Positions 16,992 through 25,937 of a DNA stretch of 64,000 nucleotides are shown piece by piece; the first letter of the stretch is position 1; each line of letters opens with the position of its first letter. The DNA comes from Virgibacillus oceani (GTDB taxonomy: Bacteria > Bacillota > Bacilli > Bacillales > Amphibacillaceae): NCBI RefSeq assembly GCF_014638995.1, contig NZ_BMFR01000007.1, positions 1 through 64,000 of the forward strand, given 5' to 3'. The notes beneath the pieces are model-generated. The model did no database searches, had not been told where the DNA came from, and saw only the letters and a program-made list of their open reading frames with translations. A program made the position numbers and the translations under genes.

Positions 16992-17735
16992 GTGAACCCT
17001 TTGTTACATATTGAAAATCTTCATGGTGGATATACACATAAGAATGTACTGCACGGTATTTCGTTTGATGTTTTTCCAAAGGAGATTGTTGGACTGATTG
17101 GTTTAAATGGAGCAGGGAAAAGTACAACAATTAAACATATTATCGGTTTAATGCAGGCGAAAAAAGGAACTGTTTCTGTAAACGGGAAAACTTTTGCAGA
17201 AAACAAACAGGTATATCGAAGTCAAATGGCATATATTCCAGAAATGCCAATATTGTACGATGAACTTACCCTATATGAACATCTTCGTTTAACGGCAATG
17301 GCCTATGATATACCCGAGGATGTTTTTGAGAAAAGATTGCAGCCGCTATTAAAGGAATTCCGCATGGAAAAAAAGCTGAAGTGGTTTCCGGTTCATTTTT
17401 CAAAAGGAATGCGTCAAAAGGTTATGATTATGTGCGCATTTTTGATCGAACCACCGTTATATATTGTCGATGAACCATTCGTTGGACTAGACCCATTAGG
17501 GATACAATCATACCTCCAATTAATGGATGAAATGAAGGAAAATGGATCCGGTGTATTAATGTCCACACATATTTTAGCAACTGCAGAGCGTTATTGTGAC
17601 CGTTTTGTAATACTGCACGATGGCAAGATACGTGCAATTGGAACATTGCCTGAATTACAAACAGAATTCGACATGCCGGATGCGACTCTGGATGACCTGT
17701 ATGTACAGCTGACAAAGGAAGAGAGCCATGTTTGA
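16992..17735 (+). CDS. ecsA: EcsA, ABC transporter ATP-binding protein
   Basis: 247-aa ATPase. GTG 16992 is the start, seven bases after TAGGAGGAG. Walker A GLNGAGKSTT, signature FSKGMRQKVMI and Walker B YIVDEPFVGLDP are intact. It overlaps ecsB by 8 bp. In B. subtilis EcsAB affects protein secretion, competence, sporulation and regulated intramembrane proteolysis. The transported substrate is not settled; peptide export is proposed. No ecsC follows within the visible operon. Confidence 0.93.
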   Translation: MNPLLHIENLHGGYTHKNVLHGISFDVFPKEIVGLIGLNGAGKSTTIKHIIGLMQAKKGTVSVNGKTFAENKQVYRSQMAYIPEMPILYDELTLYEHLRLTAMAYDIPEDVFEKRLQPLLKEFRMEKKLKWFPVHFSKGMRQKVMIMCAFLIEPPLYIVDEPFVGLDPLGIQSYLQLMDEMKENGSGVLMSTHILATAERYCDRFVILHDGKIRAIGTLPELQTEFDMPDATLDDLYVQLTKEESHV

Positions 17736-18939
17736 TTCCAATGCCCTTTTTAAAAGGCGTTTTTCAGAGCATCTAAAAGAGACTAGCCGTTACTTGCGCT
17801 ATATTTTTAACGGACATATTGCTTTTGCAATGCTGTTTTTTGTATCTGCCCTTGCCTATTATTATCAGGATTGGCTCACAAAGCTTCCAGAGGGTTTTCC
17901 AACAGATTGGGTTATGGGGATAGCACTCGGATTATTAGTCAGCTATAGCCCGGTACGTACATTGTTAAAGGAGCCTGATCTAGTTTTTTTAATAACTGCA
18001 GAGCATAAAATGGGTGCGTATTTTCGTAATGCATTGATTTATAGCTTTGTCATTCAGTTGTATTTAATACTGCTGCTGGTTGCGGCGTTTGGTCCACTGT
18101 ACTTCGCCTCATATCCTGAGCGTGATGGCAATGTTTATTTAGTTACAGTTATAATCGTTCTTATTTTTAAGGTTTGGAATTTAATTGCAAATTGGTGGAT
18201 GCTTAAGGTTAGAGAGCCAAGTGTAAGGAAAATTGATCAGTTTGCACGTATCCTATTAAACATAGCGACATTCTTTTTCATAATAAATGGTAACATGCTG
18301 CTGGCAGGAATCACGACAGCATTGTTTATTTTTGTGTTTTTGTACGATTTGAGTGTGTCAAGGAAGCAGGCAGGCATTGTCTGGGACTTGCTTGTGGAAA
18401 AGGAACGTAACAGAATGCAGGCATTTTATCGGATTGCGAATATGTTTACAGATGTGCCACATCTCAAAAATCGTGTTAAAAGGCGGCAATGGCTTGTTTC
18501 ACTCATTAATCGGATACCGTTTCAACGGAAATTTACGTTTGACTATTTGTTCCGTATTACCTTTATTCGCAGTGGGGACTACTTTGGGATGTACGTCCGT
18601 CTCATCGTAATCGGTGGATTATTTATCTATTTCATTCCAAACAGCTGGATCAAAATTATGTTTGCGTTGTTGTTTTTGTATATGAGTATTTTTCAAATGA
18701 TGACCTTGTACCAGCATCACCGAACCGTAATCTGGCTGGATTTGTATCCGGTAGAGCTGAAACGTCGACAGCAAGCTGTATTAAAATGGCTGTATCAATT
18801 AGGATTTATTCAGACGGTTATTTATGCTTGCATTTTCCTGTTGTTTGCTGATTTTACGGGTCTTGGTGTTACATTAGTAGGCGGGCTGTTATTTAATTAT
18901 GTATTTATCAATGGCTACGTAAAACAGAAGATGGCATAA
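17728..18939 (+). CDS. ecsB: EcsB, ABC transporter membrane subunit
   Basis: 403-aa polytopic membrane protein, with about ten hydrophobic segments in two clusters (30-170 and 185-400) separated by a basic cytoplasmic loop (KERNRMQAFYRIANMF..). It is translationally coupled to ecsA through an 8-bp overlap. It forms the membrane part of the EcsAB exporter. The next 240 bp contain only a family-2 repeat, so the operon ends here. Confidence 0.92.
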   Translation: MFDSNALFKRRFSEHLKETSRYLRYIFNGHIAFAMLFFVSALAYYYQDWLTKLPEGFPTDWVMGIALGLLVSYSPVRTLLKEPDLVFLITAEHKMGAYFRNALIYSFVIQLYLILLLVAAFGPLYFASYPERDGNVYLVTVIIVLIFKVWNLIANWWMLKVREPSVRKIDQFARILLNIATFFFIINGNMLLAGITTALFIFVFLYDLSVSRKQAGIVWDLLVEKERNRMQAFYRIANMFTDVPHLKNRVKRRQWLVSLINRIPFQRKFTFDYLFRITFIRSGDYFGMYVRLIVIGGLFIYFIPNSWIKIMFALLFLYMSIFQMMTLYQHHRTVIWLDLYPVELKRRQQAVLKWLYQLGFIQTVIYACIFLLFADFTGLGVTLVGGLLFNYVFINGYVKQKMA

Positions 18940-18943
18940 AAAT

Positions 18944-19177
18944 GAGCCTGACAAAAGTGTTTAAACAAAATAAAATCCAAACATAGTTGGTGCACACATA
19001 CCGCTTCGGAAATACACTACGCTTTCCGCGGGTGGCTGCTCTGAGCCTACTCCGAGCTATTGCTCTACGTAGTCTCACCTAGGCTTTTCATCCTGCAGGA
19101 GTCTCCGTGTATTTCCTTCGCTAGTATGGTGAATTTTTTCGGCTTTAGATTAAACAATTTAGTTAAGTTCCAGGCTC
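18944..19177. repeat. MITE-like repeat, family 2
   Basis: 234-bp element with terminal inverted repeat GAGCCTG / CAGGCTC. It starts five bases after ecsB and stops seven bases before the yhaA stop codon. An inner inverted repeat, GGAAATACAC against GTGTATTTCC, brackets the CTACGCTTTCCGCGGG core. It is about 80 percent alike to the copy at 34415-34625. Confidence 0.85.
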
Positions 19178-19183
19178 ATTTGT

Positions 19184-20356
19184 TTAGTGCTGTTCTTGAT
19201 AGTTAAAATAGGCTGAAATTAGCGTCTTTGCTGCGATTGGCAGGGCGCGTTCATCAATATTAAACTTTGGGTGGTGGTGGGGGAAAGGATTACTCTCCGT
19301 TTTTGCACCAGTAAAGAAGTAGGCGCCTGGTCGTTCCATCATATAATAGGCAAAGTCTTCCCCGCCCATAACTGGTAAGACTTCTTCTCTTTTTGTTATT
19401 TCCGGAATCTGTTTACTTGCTTCAAGAACTAATTCAGCCTCGTCAGCGTGATTAACGAGCGGGGGGTACCCTTTTTCATAATTCAGTGTGTAGCTTGCAT
19501 CGTTTGCGACACAGACACCATCAATGATTTTATCAATTTCGGAAATGATTTGTTCCTGAATATCCGTGTTAAGATAACGGACCGTGCCAACCAATTTTGC
19601 TTTATCCGCAATAATATTAAATGCATTTCCAGCTTCAAAAATACCAACTGTGACAACACCGGTACCTAATGGGTCCAATCTGCGGGATACAATCTGCTGA
19701 AGCTGTGAAATGACTTGGGCGCCAATGACGATTGCATCATTTGTCTCATGTGGATAGCCGCCATGACCACCTTTGCCTTGAATTGTTACTTCAAAACGAT
19801 CCGCACCAGCCATAAATGCACTTTTTGAAGTTTGCAAAACCCCAAGAGGTGTTGTTGCCCATAAGTGTGTTCCGAAAACAGCATCCACACCGTCTAACGC
19901 ACCTGCTTCGATCATTGGCTTGGCCCCGCCTGGAGCATATTCCTCGGCATGCTGATGTAAAAAGACGATTGTGCCGGGCAGTTCTTGTTGAAATGACAGA
20001 ACTGCTTTTGCTAGAGCTAATAATGCAGCGGTATGTCCGTCGTGGCCACATGCATGCATCACACCATCGACCGTTGATTTATACGGTATATCATTTTCTT
20101 CTTGAATCGGCAATGCATCGAAATCAGCTCGCAATGCGATAGTTTTGCCAGGTTTTCCGCCTTTTATTGTAGCTATGACACCATTTCCGCCAATATTTGC
20201 TTGATAGGGGATCCCTAGTTTTTCATAAAAGTCTCCAATATACTTAGCGGTTTCTGTTTCCTGAAAGGAGAGTTCTGGATGCTGGTGCAAGTACCTGCGT
20301 GTTTCCACCATTTCCGGATATAGATCATCAATTGCTTTATGTATTTTGTCTAACAT
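19184..20356 (-). CDS. yhaA: M20 family amidohydrolase (YhaA-like)
   Basis: 390 aa from ATG 20356, eight bases after AGGAGG (TTG 20362 is too close to that site). M20D metal-dependent amidohydrolase of the hippurate/N-acyl-amino-acid hydrolase type: HACGHDGHTA metal site, LHQHAEE catalytic Glu region, GTHLW, a dimerisation domain with GGHGGYPH and the final MGGEDFAYY. The predicted role is removal of N-acyl groups from amino acids or amino-acid conjugates in the cytoplasm. It lies next to ecsAB as in B. subtilis. The exact substrate is unknown. Confidence 0.88.
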   Translation of the reverse strand: MLDKIHKAIDDLYPEMVETRRYLHQHPELSFQETETAKYIGDFYEKLGIPYQANIGGNGVIATIKGGKPGKTIALRADFDALPIQEENDIPYKSTVDGVMHACGHDGHTAALLALAKAVLSFQQELPGTIVFLHQHAEEYAPGGAKPMIEAGALDGVDAVFGTHLWATTPLGVLQTSKSAFMAGADRFEVTIQGKGGHGGYPHETNDAIVIGAQVISQLQQIVSRRLDPLGTGVVTVGIFEAGNAFNIIADKAKLVGTVRYLNTDIQEQIISEIDKIIDGVCVANDASYTLNYEKGYPPLVNHADEAELVLEASKQIPEITKREEVLPVMGGEDFAYYMMERPGAYFFTGAKTESNPFPHHHPKFNIDERALPIAAKTLISAYFNYQEQH

Positions 20357-20476
20357 CGGCAAATCCTCCTGTGTATAATTTTCTTATGATTATAACATTT
20401 TTAGCTAGTTAAGTCAGAAGGAAGGAGAATAAAATTGATAAAAACGCAAATCGGAAATATCAACCGCAAAGAAAAG

Positions 20477-20507
20477 AAAAGGACAACTAATATAAGCTGT
20501 CCTTTTA
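20477..20507 (-). terminator. Terminator of the ferritin-like gene
   Basis: AAAAGGACA pairs with TGTCCTTTT over a loop of about 13 bases, 18 bp beyond the stop on the minus strand. Confidence 0.75.
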
Positions 20508-20524
20508 AAGGGGGGCAATATATA

Positions 20525-20959
20525 TTAAGTTAATCTCGGGTCAGCGAGTAATCGTTCAACCTCTTCCTTATGGTGTGTTTCATCGGAAATTAAATCTTCT
20601 AATTTAACAACAAGCTCTGTATAGCCTAGTTCCTCAGCCTGTTTTTTTCGTTGTTCATAACGTTTAATCGTATCACTTTCTGCTTTTAATGTTGCTTCTA
20701 GTAAAGCTTTTACTTCGGTTGGCTGTTCAACATCAGCAGATTTTGTTGTCGGTGTGCCGCCAAGTGTTTTAATTTTTTCGGATAGGTACAAGGCATGTCC
20801 AAGTTCATCGTTAATTTCACTTTCGAAAAATGGTTTTAGTGCAGAACGATATAAACCCGACACAACTGACGCACTATACGTATACTGGATAGCGGCTCCG
20901 TATTCGTGTGCTAAATCTTCATTTAATCCATCTATCAATTGTTGTAATTCGTCACTCAT
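20525..20959 (-). CDS. Ferritin-like / bacterioferritin-like protein
   Basis: 144-aa four-helix bundle. Di-iron ligands of the ferritin-like type are visible: E and H in DLAHEYGAAIQY, then ESEINDELGHAL and SDETHHKEEVE. This pattern is that of the DUF892/bacterioferritin-like group rather than of Dps. Possible roles are iron storage or peroxide detoxification. It is monocistronic, divergent from the pump-lia operon, with no obvious PerR or Fur box found by eye. Confidence 0.8.
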   Translation of the reverse strand: MSDELQQLIDGLNEDLAHEYGAAIQYTYSASVVSGLYRSALKPFFESEINDELGHALYLSEKIKTLGGTPTTKSADVEQPTEVKALLEATLKAESDTIKRYEQRKKQAEELGYTELVVKLEDLISDETHHKEEVERLLADPRLT

Positions 20960-21150
20960 CGATTATCCCAACCTTTTATATAGTTTTATCTACATCATTA
21001 CGATACCCCATTAAACGTTTTTTAAAACCTGTTTTAAACCAGACGGAAGTCTCAGTCTTAAGGCGGAGGAAGAAACAATCTTCAGGTCGTTATTTTATGT
21101 TGCCCTTTTTATTAGTATAAAGGTAAGATATAACGAGAGGGGCATTATTT

Positions 21151-22398
21151 ATGGAAGCAGCACAGTCTAATACGGTAAATGAAGCAAAGGTTCCTGTCTT
21201 TAAAAATCGCAATTTTCTCTTTTTAATTATTGCAGCACTATTTTCTTCACCAGGTTATTACGTTTATTTAATCGGGGCTGAATGGTTAATGCTATCAATT
21301 ACTGAAAACCGCTTTTATTTCGGTATGCTGTTTCTCGCAGCATCTATTCCAAGATTGTTATTATTAACCGCAGGCGGATTAATTGCTGATCGTTTTAATC
21401 GAAGAACAATACTTTTTCTGTCTGATCTATCAAGAGCGCTTTTAATTATTGTTTTGCTCTTTTTCATTTTGACCGACTCAGTAACAGCCGTTCATTTAAT
21501 CGTATTGGCTATGTTGTTTGGCATTTCGGATGCGTTTAGTTATCCAGCTATGAATTCCATGACACCAATGATCTTAGCGGAAGATCAACTGCAGCGTGGT
21601 AATTCACTTATCCAAATGACAGCACAAATCAGCCCGATTTTAGGCCCAGCAGTTGGTGGCAGTTTGATTGCATTTCTAGGGTTTGAAGGTGTTTTTACAG
21701 TAGCATTTATCATGCTGCTTTTATCTTCTTTAGCAGTTTTGTTCATACGGCTGCCAGACCAGCCTGTCGCAAATGAGAAAAAAACACCATGGGAGGACCT
21801 AAAGGAAGGATTCAGCTATGCCAGGAAAAATGAGCTGGTCATCGCGGTTGTCATCTTAGGATTCTTTTTAAATTTCTTTATATCAGGTCCTCTATCCATT
21901 GGATTGCCAATAATTATAAAAGACATATTTCAAGGCAGTGCTCTAAATTTAGCATCTGTAGAAATATCTATGGGAATAGGTGCACTTGCTGGAGCAATTG
22001 TACTGGCGTCAATCAGGTTAAAAAAGCAGGGACTTGTACTTTTGATAAGTTTAATACTGTTGGGAATCTTTTATGCATCAATTGGGATGTCAGCGAATTT
22101 ATTGTTGGTGGTAATGCTTGTAGCAACAATGGGATTTCTAATTCAATTGGTCAATATTCCATTGATGACGATGCTTCAGCAAACTACTGAGAAAAGAATG
22201 CTGGGCAGAATGATGAGTTTTCTGATGACTGTTTCGACAGGACTTGTTCCTGTATCATATGTCGTTACCTCTTTATTATTAGCCATGGGGGTTGGCATCC
22301 AAGTAATCATAATGGTGGGCGGTATTATTGTTACATTGATTGCGGCTATTAATTTTAGGAACAAACATATTTTAAGCTTCAAGGAGCAGAAAGGGTGA
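21151..22398 (+). CDS. MFS transporter heading the liaFSR operon
   Basis: 415 aa, twelve hydrophobic segments, major-facilitator fold. GGLIADRFNRRTILFLSD between helices 2 and 3 is the MFS signature loop. Closest in feel to the drug-exporter (enterobactin exporter / MdtG-like) group. GAGAGGGGC precedes ATG 21151. Its stop overlaps the GTG of liaF by 4 bp, so the pump is made together with an envelope-stress sensor. The substrate is unknown; context suggests a cell-wall or membrane-active compound. Confidence 0.85.
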   Translation: MEAAQSNTVNEAKVPVFKNRNFLFLIIAALFSSPGYYVYLIGAEWLMLSITENRFYFGMLFLAASIPRLLLLTAGGLIADRFNRRTILFLSDLSRALLIIVLLFFILTDSVTAVHLIVLAMLFGISDAFSYPAMNSMTPMILAEDQLQRGNSLIQMTAQISPILGPAVGGSLIAFLGFEGVFTVAFIMLLLSSLAVLFIRLPDQPVANEKKTPWEDLKEGFSYARKNELVIAVVILGFFLNFFISGPLSIGLPIIIKDIFQGSALNLASVEISMGIGALAGAIVLASIRLKKQGLVLLISLILLGIFYASIGMSANLLLVVMLVATMGFLIQLVNIPLMTMLQQTTEKRMLGRMMSFLMTVSTGLVPVSYVVTSLLLAMGVGIQVIIMVGGIIVTLIAAINFRNKHILSFKEQKG

Positions 22399-23156
22399 GT
22401 GACATGATACGAAACCTTGTGGCACTATTATTTATCGTTGCCGGGGCAGTACTGGTTCTGGCGAATTTTGACATTATCTACTTTGACGCTTCCGATGCAT
22501 GGAATTTGCTGCTGCCATTAATTTTTATTGTATTTGGATTAAAGTGGTTTGCGGATGATATTAGAAAACGACGGGGAAGCTGGGTAGGCGGATCGTTTTT
22601 AGTCGTTTTTGGTGTATTATTACTACTTGGATATTTTGGCATCATCCATTTCAGCTTTTCCGATGTATTTAAATTATGGCCACTATTAATTATTTATATT
22701 GGTTTTAGCATTATTGGTAAATCTGGGCGCGGGTTCAACATTGTTTTCATGTCAGATGGTAAAAAAAGCAAGGAATTTACAAGCAAGAAAAAGAGAAATC
22801 GTTTTTCAATAGGTGATTATGAATATAAAAACCCCAATTGGAAAGTAGAGCCTATGGATTTATTTAATGCTGCGGGAAATTATTATATCGATTTCACAAA
22901 GGCATTCATTCCAGAAAAAGAAATTCCGATCACCATTAACAGCTGGGCAGGCGATGTTCAAATTCTGATGCCGGAAAATCTCGCATTTCGGATAGATGCA
23001 TCCGTAAAAGCGGGAGAGATCAATATACTTGGCAGAACGGATGATGGTGTCAATCAGCACATGTATTATTCTTCAACGGATTATGAAAGTGCAGTAAGGA
23101 AATTAGATATAAGGCTGAAATTAAAAGCTGGCTCCATCCGTGTGGATAAGGTGTAA
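22395..23156 (+). CDS. liaF: LiaF-like inhibitor of the LiaSR two-component system
   Basis: 253 aa. The N-terminal region has four membrane helices in two pairs (about 5-50 and 65-110). The C-terminal region is a beta-rich LiaF domain with AAGNYYIDFTKAFIP, AGDVQILMPENL and AGEINILG. GTG 22395 (AAGGAG eight bases upstream) and ATG 22404 are both possible starts. LiaF normally keeps LiaS silent until lipid-II-binding antibiotics disturb the envelope. It overlaps the pump gene by 4 bp and precedes liaS by 12 bp. Confidence 0.88.
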   Translation: MSDMIRNLVALLFIVAGAVLVLANFDIIYFDASDAWNLLLPLIFIVFGLKWFADDIRKRRGSWVGGSFLVVFGVLLLLGYFGIIHFSFSDVFKLWPLLIIYIGFSIIGKSGRGFNIVFMSDGKKSKEFTSKKKRNRFSIGDYEYKNPNWKVEPMDLFNAAGNYYIDFTKAFIPEKEIPITINSWAGDVQILMPENLAFRIDASVKAGEINILGRTDDGVNQHMYYSSTDYESAVRKLDIRLKLKAGSIRVDKV

Positions 23157-23168
23157 GGGGGAGAAAGA

Positions 23169-24206
23169 ATGTTCAAACGTTTTAGCAGTATACGTTTCAG
23201 CTATATTCGTTCCCATTTAAATGGACTATTTTTAACAACTGTTACCTTGTTATCAATCCTATTAACTATCTATGTGTTAATAGAACCAGCATGGATAAAC
23301 GTTACAAGCATTTTTGTGTTTTTACTATTATACATTGTGCTGGCTTTAATTTTATCATTTTACGTTGGATTTAAATCAAGTGGTGATATGAAGGAACGGC
23401 TAGACTATTTATCTGTTTTAATCACACAATTTGCAAACGGTAATTACAGCTCGCGTGTTTATTTTAATGAAGACGATGAGATTACCAGAATAGGCAACGA
23501 ATTAAATGAGTTAGGTGAAAAATTGCAAAACCAGGTTAAATCGTTACAGAGGATGGCTGATGAAAAATCAGATTTCGCGAAATCAGCACATAAAGCAGCG
23601 GTTATTGAGGAAAGGCAGCGATTGGCACGTGACCTCCATGATGCCGTGAGTCAGCAGCTATTTGCACTGACCATGATGTCTGAAGCGGCAGTTAAGCAAA
23701 TGGACAAGAAACCCGAACTGGCAAAAGAACAAATGCAAGAGGTGGCGATGGTCGCATTAAAAGCACAAACAGAAATGCGGGCACTTTTGCTGCATCTTCG
23801 CCCAGTACATTTATCTGGTGAACCATTAGCGGTCGGCATTCGGAATTTGATTGATGAATTAAAACAAAGAAGCTCTCTGGAATTCTTATTAACGGTTGAT
23901 GATGATTTAAACCTCTCTGAAACAACAGAGGAGCATGTTTTTCGCATTATACAAGAGTCGTTATCTAATACATTACGTCACGCTAATGCAACTGAAGTTA
24001 AATTGCAGCTAGGACAGCGTACAAATGAATTGTTTTTACATATTAGTGATAATGGCAATGGATTTGCTATCGGCCAAGATGCAGACCGGAAAACATCGTA
24101 TGGCTTAAAGACAATGAAGGAACGAAGCGAGGAATTAGGTGGAACATTTTCAGTTCGATCAAATGTAGGGGAAGGCACTTATATTGATATACGAATACCT
24201 AGTTAA
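23169..24206 (+). CDS. liaS: LiaS/VraS-type sensor histidine kinase
   Basis: 345 aa. Two membrane helices near the N-terminus (about 18-40 and 45-68) with a very short outside loop mark an intramembrane-sensing kinase. A HAMP-like segment follows, then HisKA_3 with RQRLARDLHDAVSQQLF (phospho-acceptor H157) and an HATPase domain with IIQESLSNTLRHA, DNGNGF and GLKTMKERSEELGG. GGGGGAG precedes the ATG. It is the partner of LiaR. Confidence 0.92.
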   Translation: MFKRFSSIRFSYIRSHLNGLFLTTVTLLSILLTIYVLIEPAWINVTSIFVFLLLYIVLALILSFYVGFKSSGDMKERLDYLSVLITQFANGNYSSRVYFNEDDEITRIGNELNELGEKLQNQVKSLQRMADEKSDFAKSAHKAAVIEERQRLARDLHDAVSQQLFALTMMSEAAVKQMDKKPELAKEQMQEVAMVALKAQTEMRALLLHLRPVHLSGEPLAVGIRNLIDELKQRSSLEFLLTVDDDLNLSETTEEHVFRIIQESLSNTLRHANATEVKLQLGQRTNELFLHISDNGNGFAIGQDADRKTSYGLKTMKERSEELGGTFSVRSNVGEGTYIDIRIPS

Positions 24207-24221
24207 AAAGGGGGAGAATGG

Positions 24222-24851
24222 ATGATTAAGGTTGTAGTTGTCGATGATCATGAAATTGTTCGAAAAGGGATTATTGCCTATTTACGAACAGATGATGAAT
24301 TGGAAGTGGTGGGGGAAGCTGGCAGTGGAAATGATGGCATGAAGCTTGTTATGGATAAAGTACCTGATGTTGTGCTAATGGATTTAATGATGGAAAACGG
24401 GACGGGAATTGATGCAACAGCTGAAATCATGCGTACATTGCCAGACTGCAAAATTATCATTCTAACAAGCTATTACGATGATGAACAGGTTTTCCCCGCG
24501 ATTGAAGCTGGTGCATTCAGTTATATTTTGAAAACATCCTCAGCGGAAGAAATTACAGATGCAATTAAAAAAGCGGCATGTGGTGAAAATGTTATCGAGG
24601 CAAAGGTTGCTGGAAAAATGATGTCCAAATACAGAACGGCACAGAAAAAAGCACATGACGACTTAACGGATAGAGAACTTGAAGTGTTAATTTGTATTGG
24701 AAATGGAATGACGAATCAGGAAATAAGTGAAAAGCTGTACATTGGCATTAAAACGGTCAAAACACACGTTAGCAATATATTAAGTAAGCTTGAGGTGAAT
24801 GATAGAACGCAGGCGGCTGTTTATGTGCATCGAAATAAATTAATTCAATAA
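24222..24851 (+). CDS. liaR: LiaR/VraR-type response regulator (NarL family)
   Basis: 209 aa. Receiver domain with DD at 8-9, phospho-acceptor D54 in VVLMDLMM, and the conserved Thr and Lys of the domain. The C-terminal LuxR-type HTH reads LTDRELEVLICIGNGMTNQEI and TVKTHVSNILSKL. It is the last gene of pump-liaF-liaS-liaR and is followed by a terminator. It probably activates its own operon; no confident LiaR box was found upstream of 21151. Confidence 0.92.
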   Translation: MIKVVVVDDHEIVRKGIIAYLRTDDELEVVGEAGSGNDGMKLVMDKVPDVVLMDLMMENGTGIDATAEIMRTLPDCKIIILTSYYDDEQVFPAIEAGAFSYILKTSSAEEITDAIKKAACGENVIEAKVAGKMMSKYRTAQKKAHDDLTDRELEVLICIGNGMTNQEISEKLYIGIKTVKTHVSNILSKLEVNDRTQAAVYVHRNKLIQ

Positions 24852-24873
24852 ATTGTAACAATTGATACATACT

Positions 24874-24905
24874 TGAGGATTCCGGGGATCTTCTTTTTTG
24901 TTTTT
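24874..24905 (+). terminator. liaR terminator
   Basis: GAGGAT and GATCTTC pair (with G-T wobble) around TCCGGG and are followed by a long T run. Confidence 0.75.
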
Positions 24906-24958
24906 TTAATTACGCACTTGTATAATACCAATGTATATTAAATTTGAGGAGTTTACAT

Positions 24959-25387
24959 ATGAAAAATTCCAATTCGAGTGAGACAATTCTGCTGATCATA
25001 TGGGCACAGGCATTAATAGCACTTCTTGGCAGCTTATTTTTCTCAGAAATTATGGGGTATATACCATGTGAATTATGCTGGTTCCAGCGTATTTTGATGT
25101 ATCCATTAGTTATCATCTATGGTGCTGCAGCGATTAAAAAGGACCTATCAATTGCCTTGCCAGGATTAATTTTGAGTGGTATAGGCATGCTTGTTTCAGC
25201 ATATCATTATTTAATTCAGAAATTACCAGCATTACACGAAACAGGCGGATCCTGTGGAATTATTCCTTGTAATACAGAATACGTGAATTATTTAGGCTTT
25301 ATCACAATTCCGTTTCTAGCTGGTGTTGCGTTTATTGTAATTTTTGTACTGCATATTGTTTTACTGAAACAACAAAGGGGGAAATAA
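24959..25387 (+). CDS. bdbC: BdbC/DsbB-type thiol oxidase
   Basis: 142 aa from ATG 24959 (GAGGAG site; the ATG five codons upstream lacks one). Four membrane helices. Two redox Cys pairs on the outside loops: CELC with WFQRILMYP after helix 1-2, and C..IIPC after YHYLIQKLP. This is the DsbB family, which re-oxidises an extracellular thioredoxin-like partner using quinone. It is followed 3 bp later by a membrane-anchored thioredoxin-like protein. In B. subtilis BdbC is needed for disulfides in competence proteins. Confidence 0.92.
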   Translation: MKNSNSSETILLIIWAQALIALLGSLFFSEIMGYIPCELCWFQRILMYPLVIIYGAAAIKKDLSIALPGLILSGIGMLVSAYHYLIQKLPALHETGGSCGIIPCNTEYVNYLGFITIPFLAGVAFIVIFVLHIVLLKQQRGK

Positions 25388-25390
25388 TCG

Positions 25391-25876
25391 ATGCAAAAGA
25401 AGCTATTTATCATCCTTGCTGTGATTGTCGTTCTGTTTATAGCATTGTATTTTGTTATGGATTATAAAAATGACAAAGCAGTCGAGGAAAGTAATAATCC
25501 ATATGGTACAAATGATTTGGAGCAGTCGACAATTGATCAATTAGACGATCCATTGTATCAGAACATCATTTTACCAGATGAATTAGAAAAGAAATTAGAT
25601 GATAATGAGGATGTTGTTGTATATTTCTTCAGTCCGGAATGTATACACTGTCAAAATACAACACCTTACTTGGTACCAATAGCAGATGAATTAGATGTTG
25701 ACATGAAAAAGTTTAATTTGCTGGAGTTTGAAAAAGGCTGGAGAACGTATGGTATTGAAGCAACGCCAACACTTGTATATTATGAAGATGGTGAGGAAGT
25801 GGACCGAATTACTGGATCACAACCTGAAGATATGTTTAGGGCGTTTTTTAATGAATATGTTGTAGAAGGTAAATAA
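25391..25876 (+). CDS. Membrane-anchored thioredoxin-like protein, partner of BdbC
   Basis: 161 aa. One N-terminal signal anchor (about 5-22), an acidic linker, then a thioredoxin fold with active site CIHC (FFSPECIHCQNTTPYL) and the cis-Pro loop EATPTLVYY. The gene starts 3 bp after bdbC, so the pair probably works together in disulfide formation or exchange outside the membrane. It is not the classic BdbD by sequence. Its role as oxidase or reductase cannot be told from the motif. Confidence 0.85.
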   Translation: MQKKLFIILAVIVVLFIALYFVMDYKNDKAVEESNNPYGTNDLEQSTIDQLDDPLYQNIILPDELEKKLDDNEDVVVYFFSPECIHCQNTTPYLVPIADELDVDMKKFNLLEFEKGWRTYGIEATPTLVYYEDGEEVDRITGSQPEDMFRAFFNEYVVEGK

Positions 25877-25882
25877 GATGAT

Positions 25883-25914
25883 AAAGCTAGCTGCCTTAGG
25901 GTAGCTAGCTTTTT
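25883..25914 (+). terminator. Terminator after the BdbC pair
   Basis: AAAGCTAGCT pairs with AGCTAGCTTT around GCCTTAGGGT, followed by TTT. Confidence 0.85.
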
Positions 25915-25937
25915 GTAGCAAAATCTGCAATCGCCCT

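Noticed and set aside
21015..21150. LiaR box upstream of the pump-liaFSR operon
   Set aside because: AGTCTCAGTCTTAAGGC is suggestive but not a clear inverted repeat of the known LiaR/VraR type; I cannot support it by eye.
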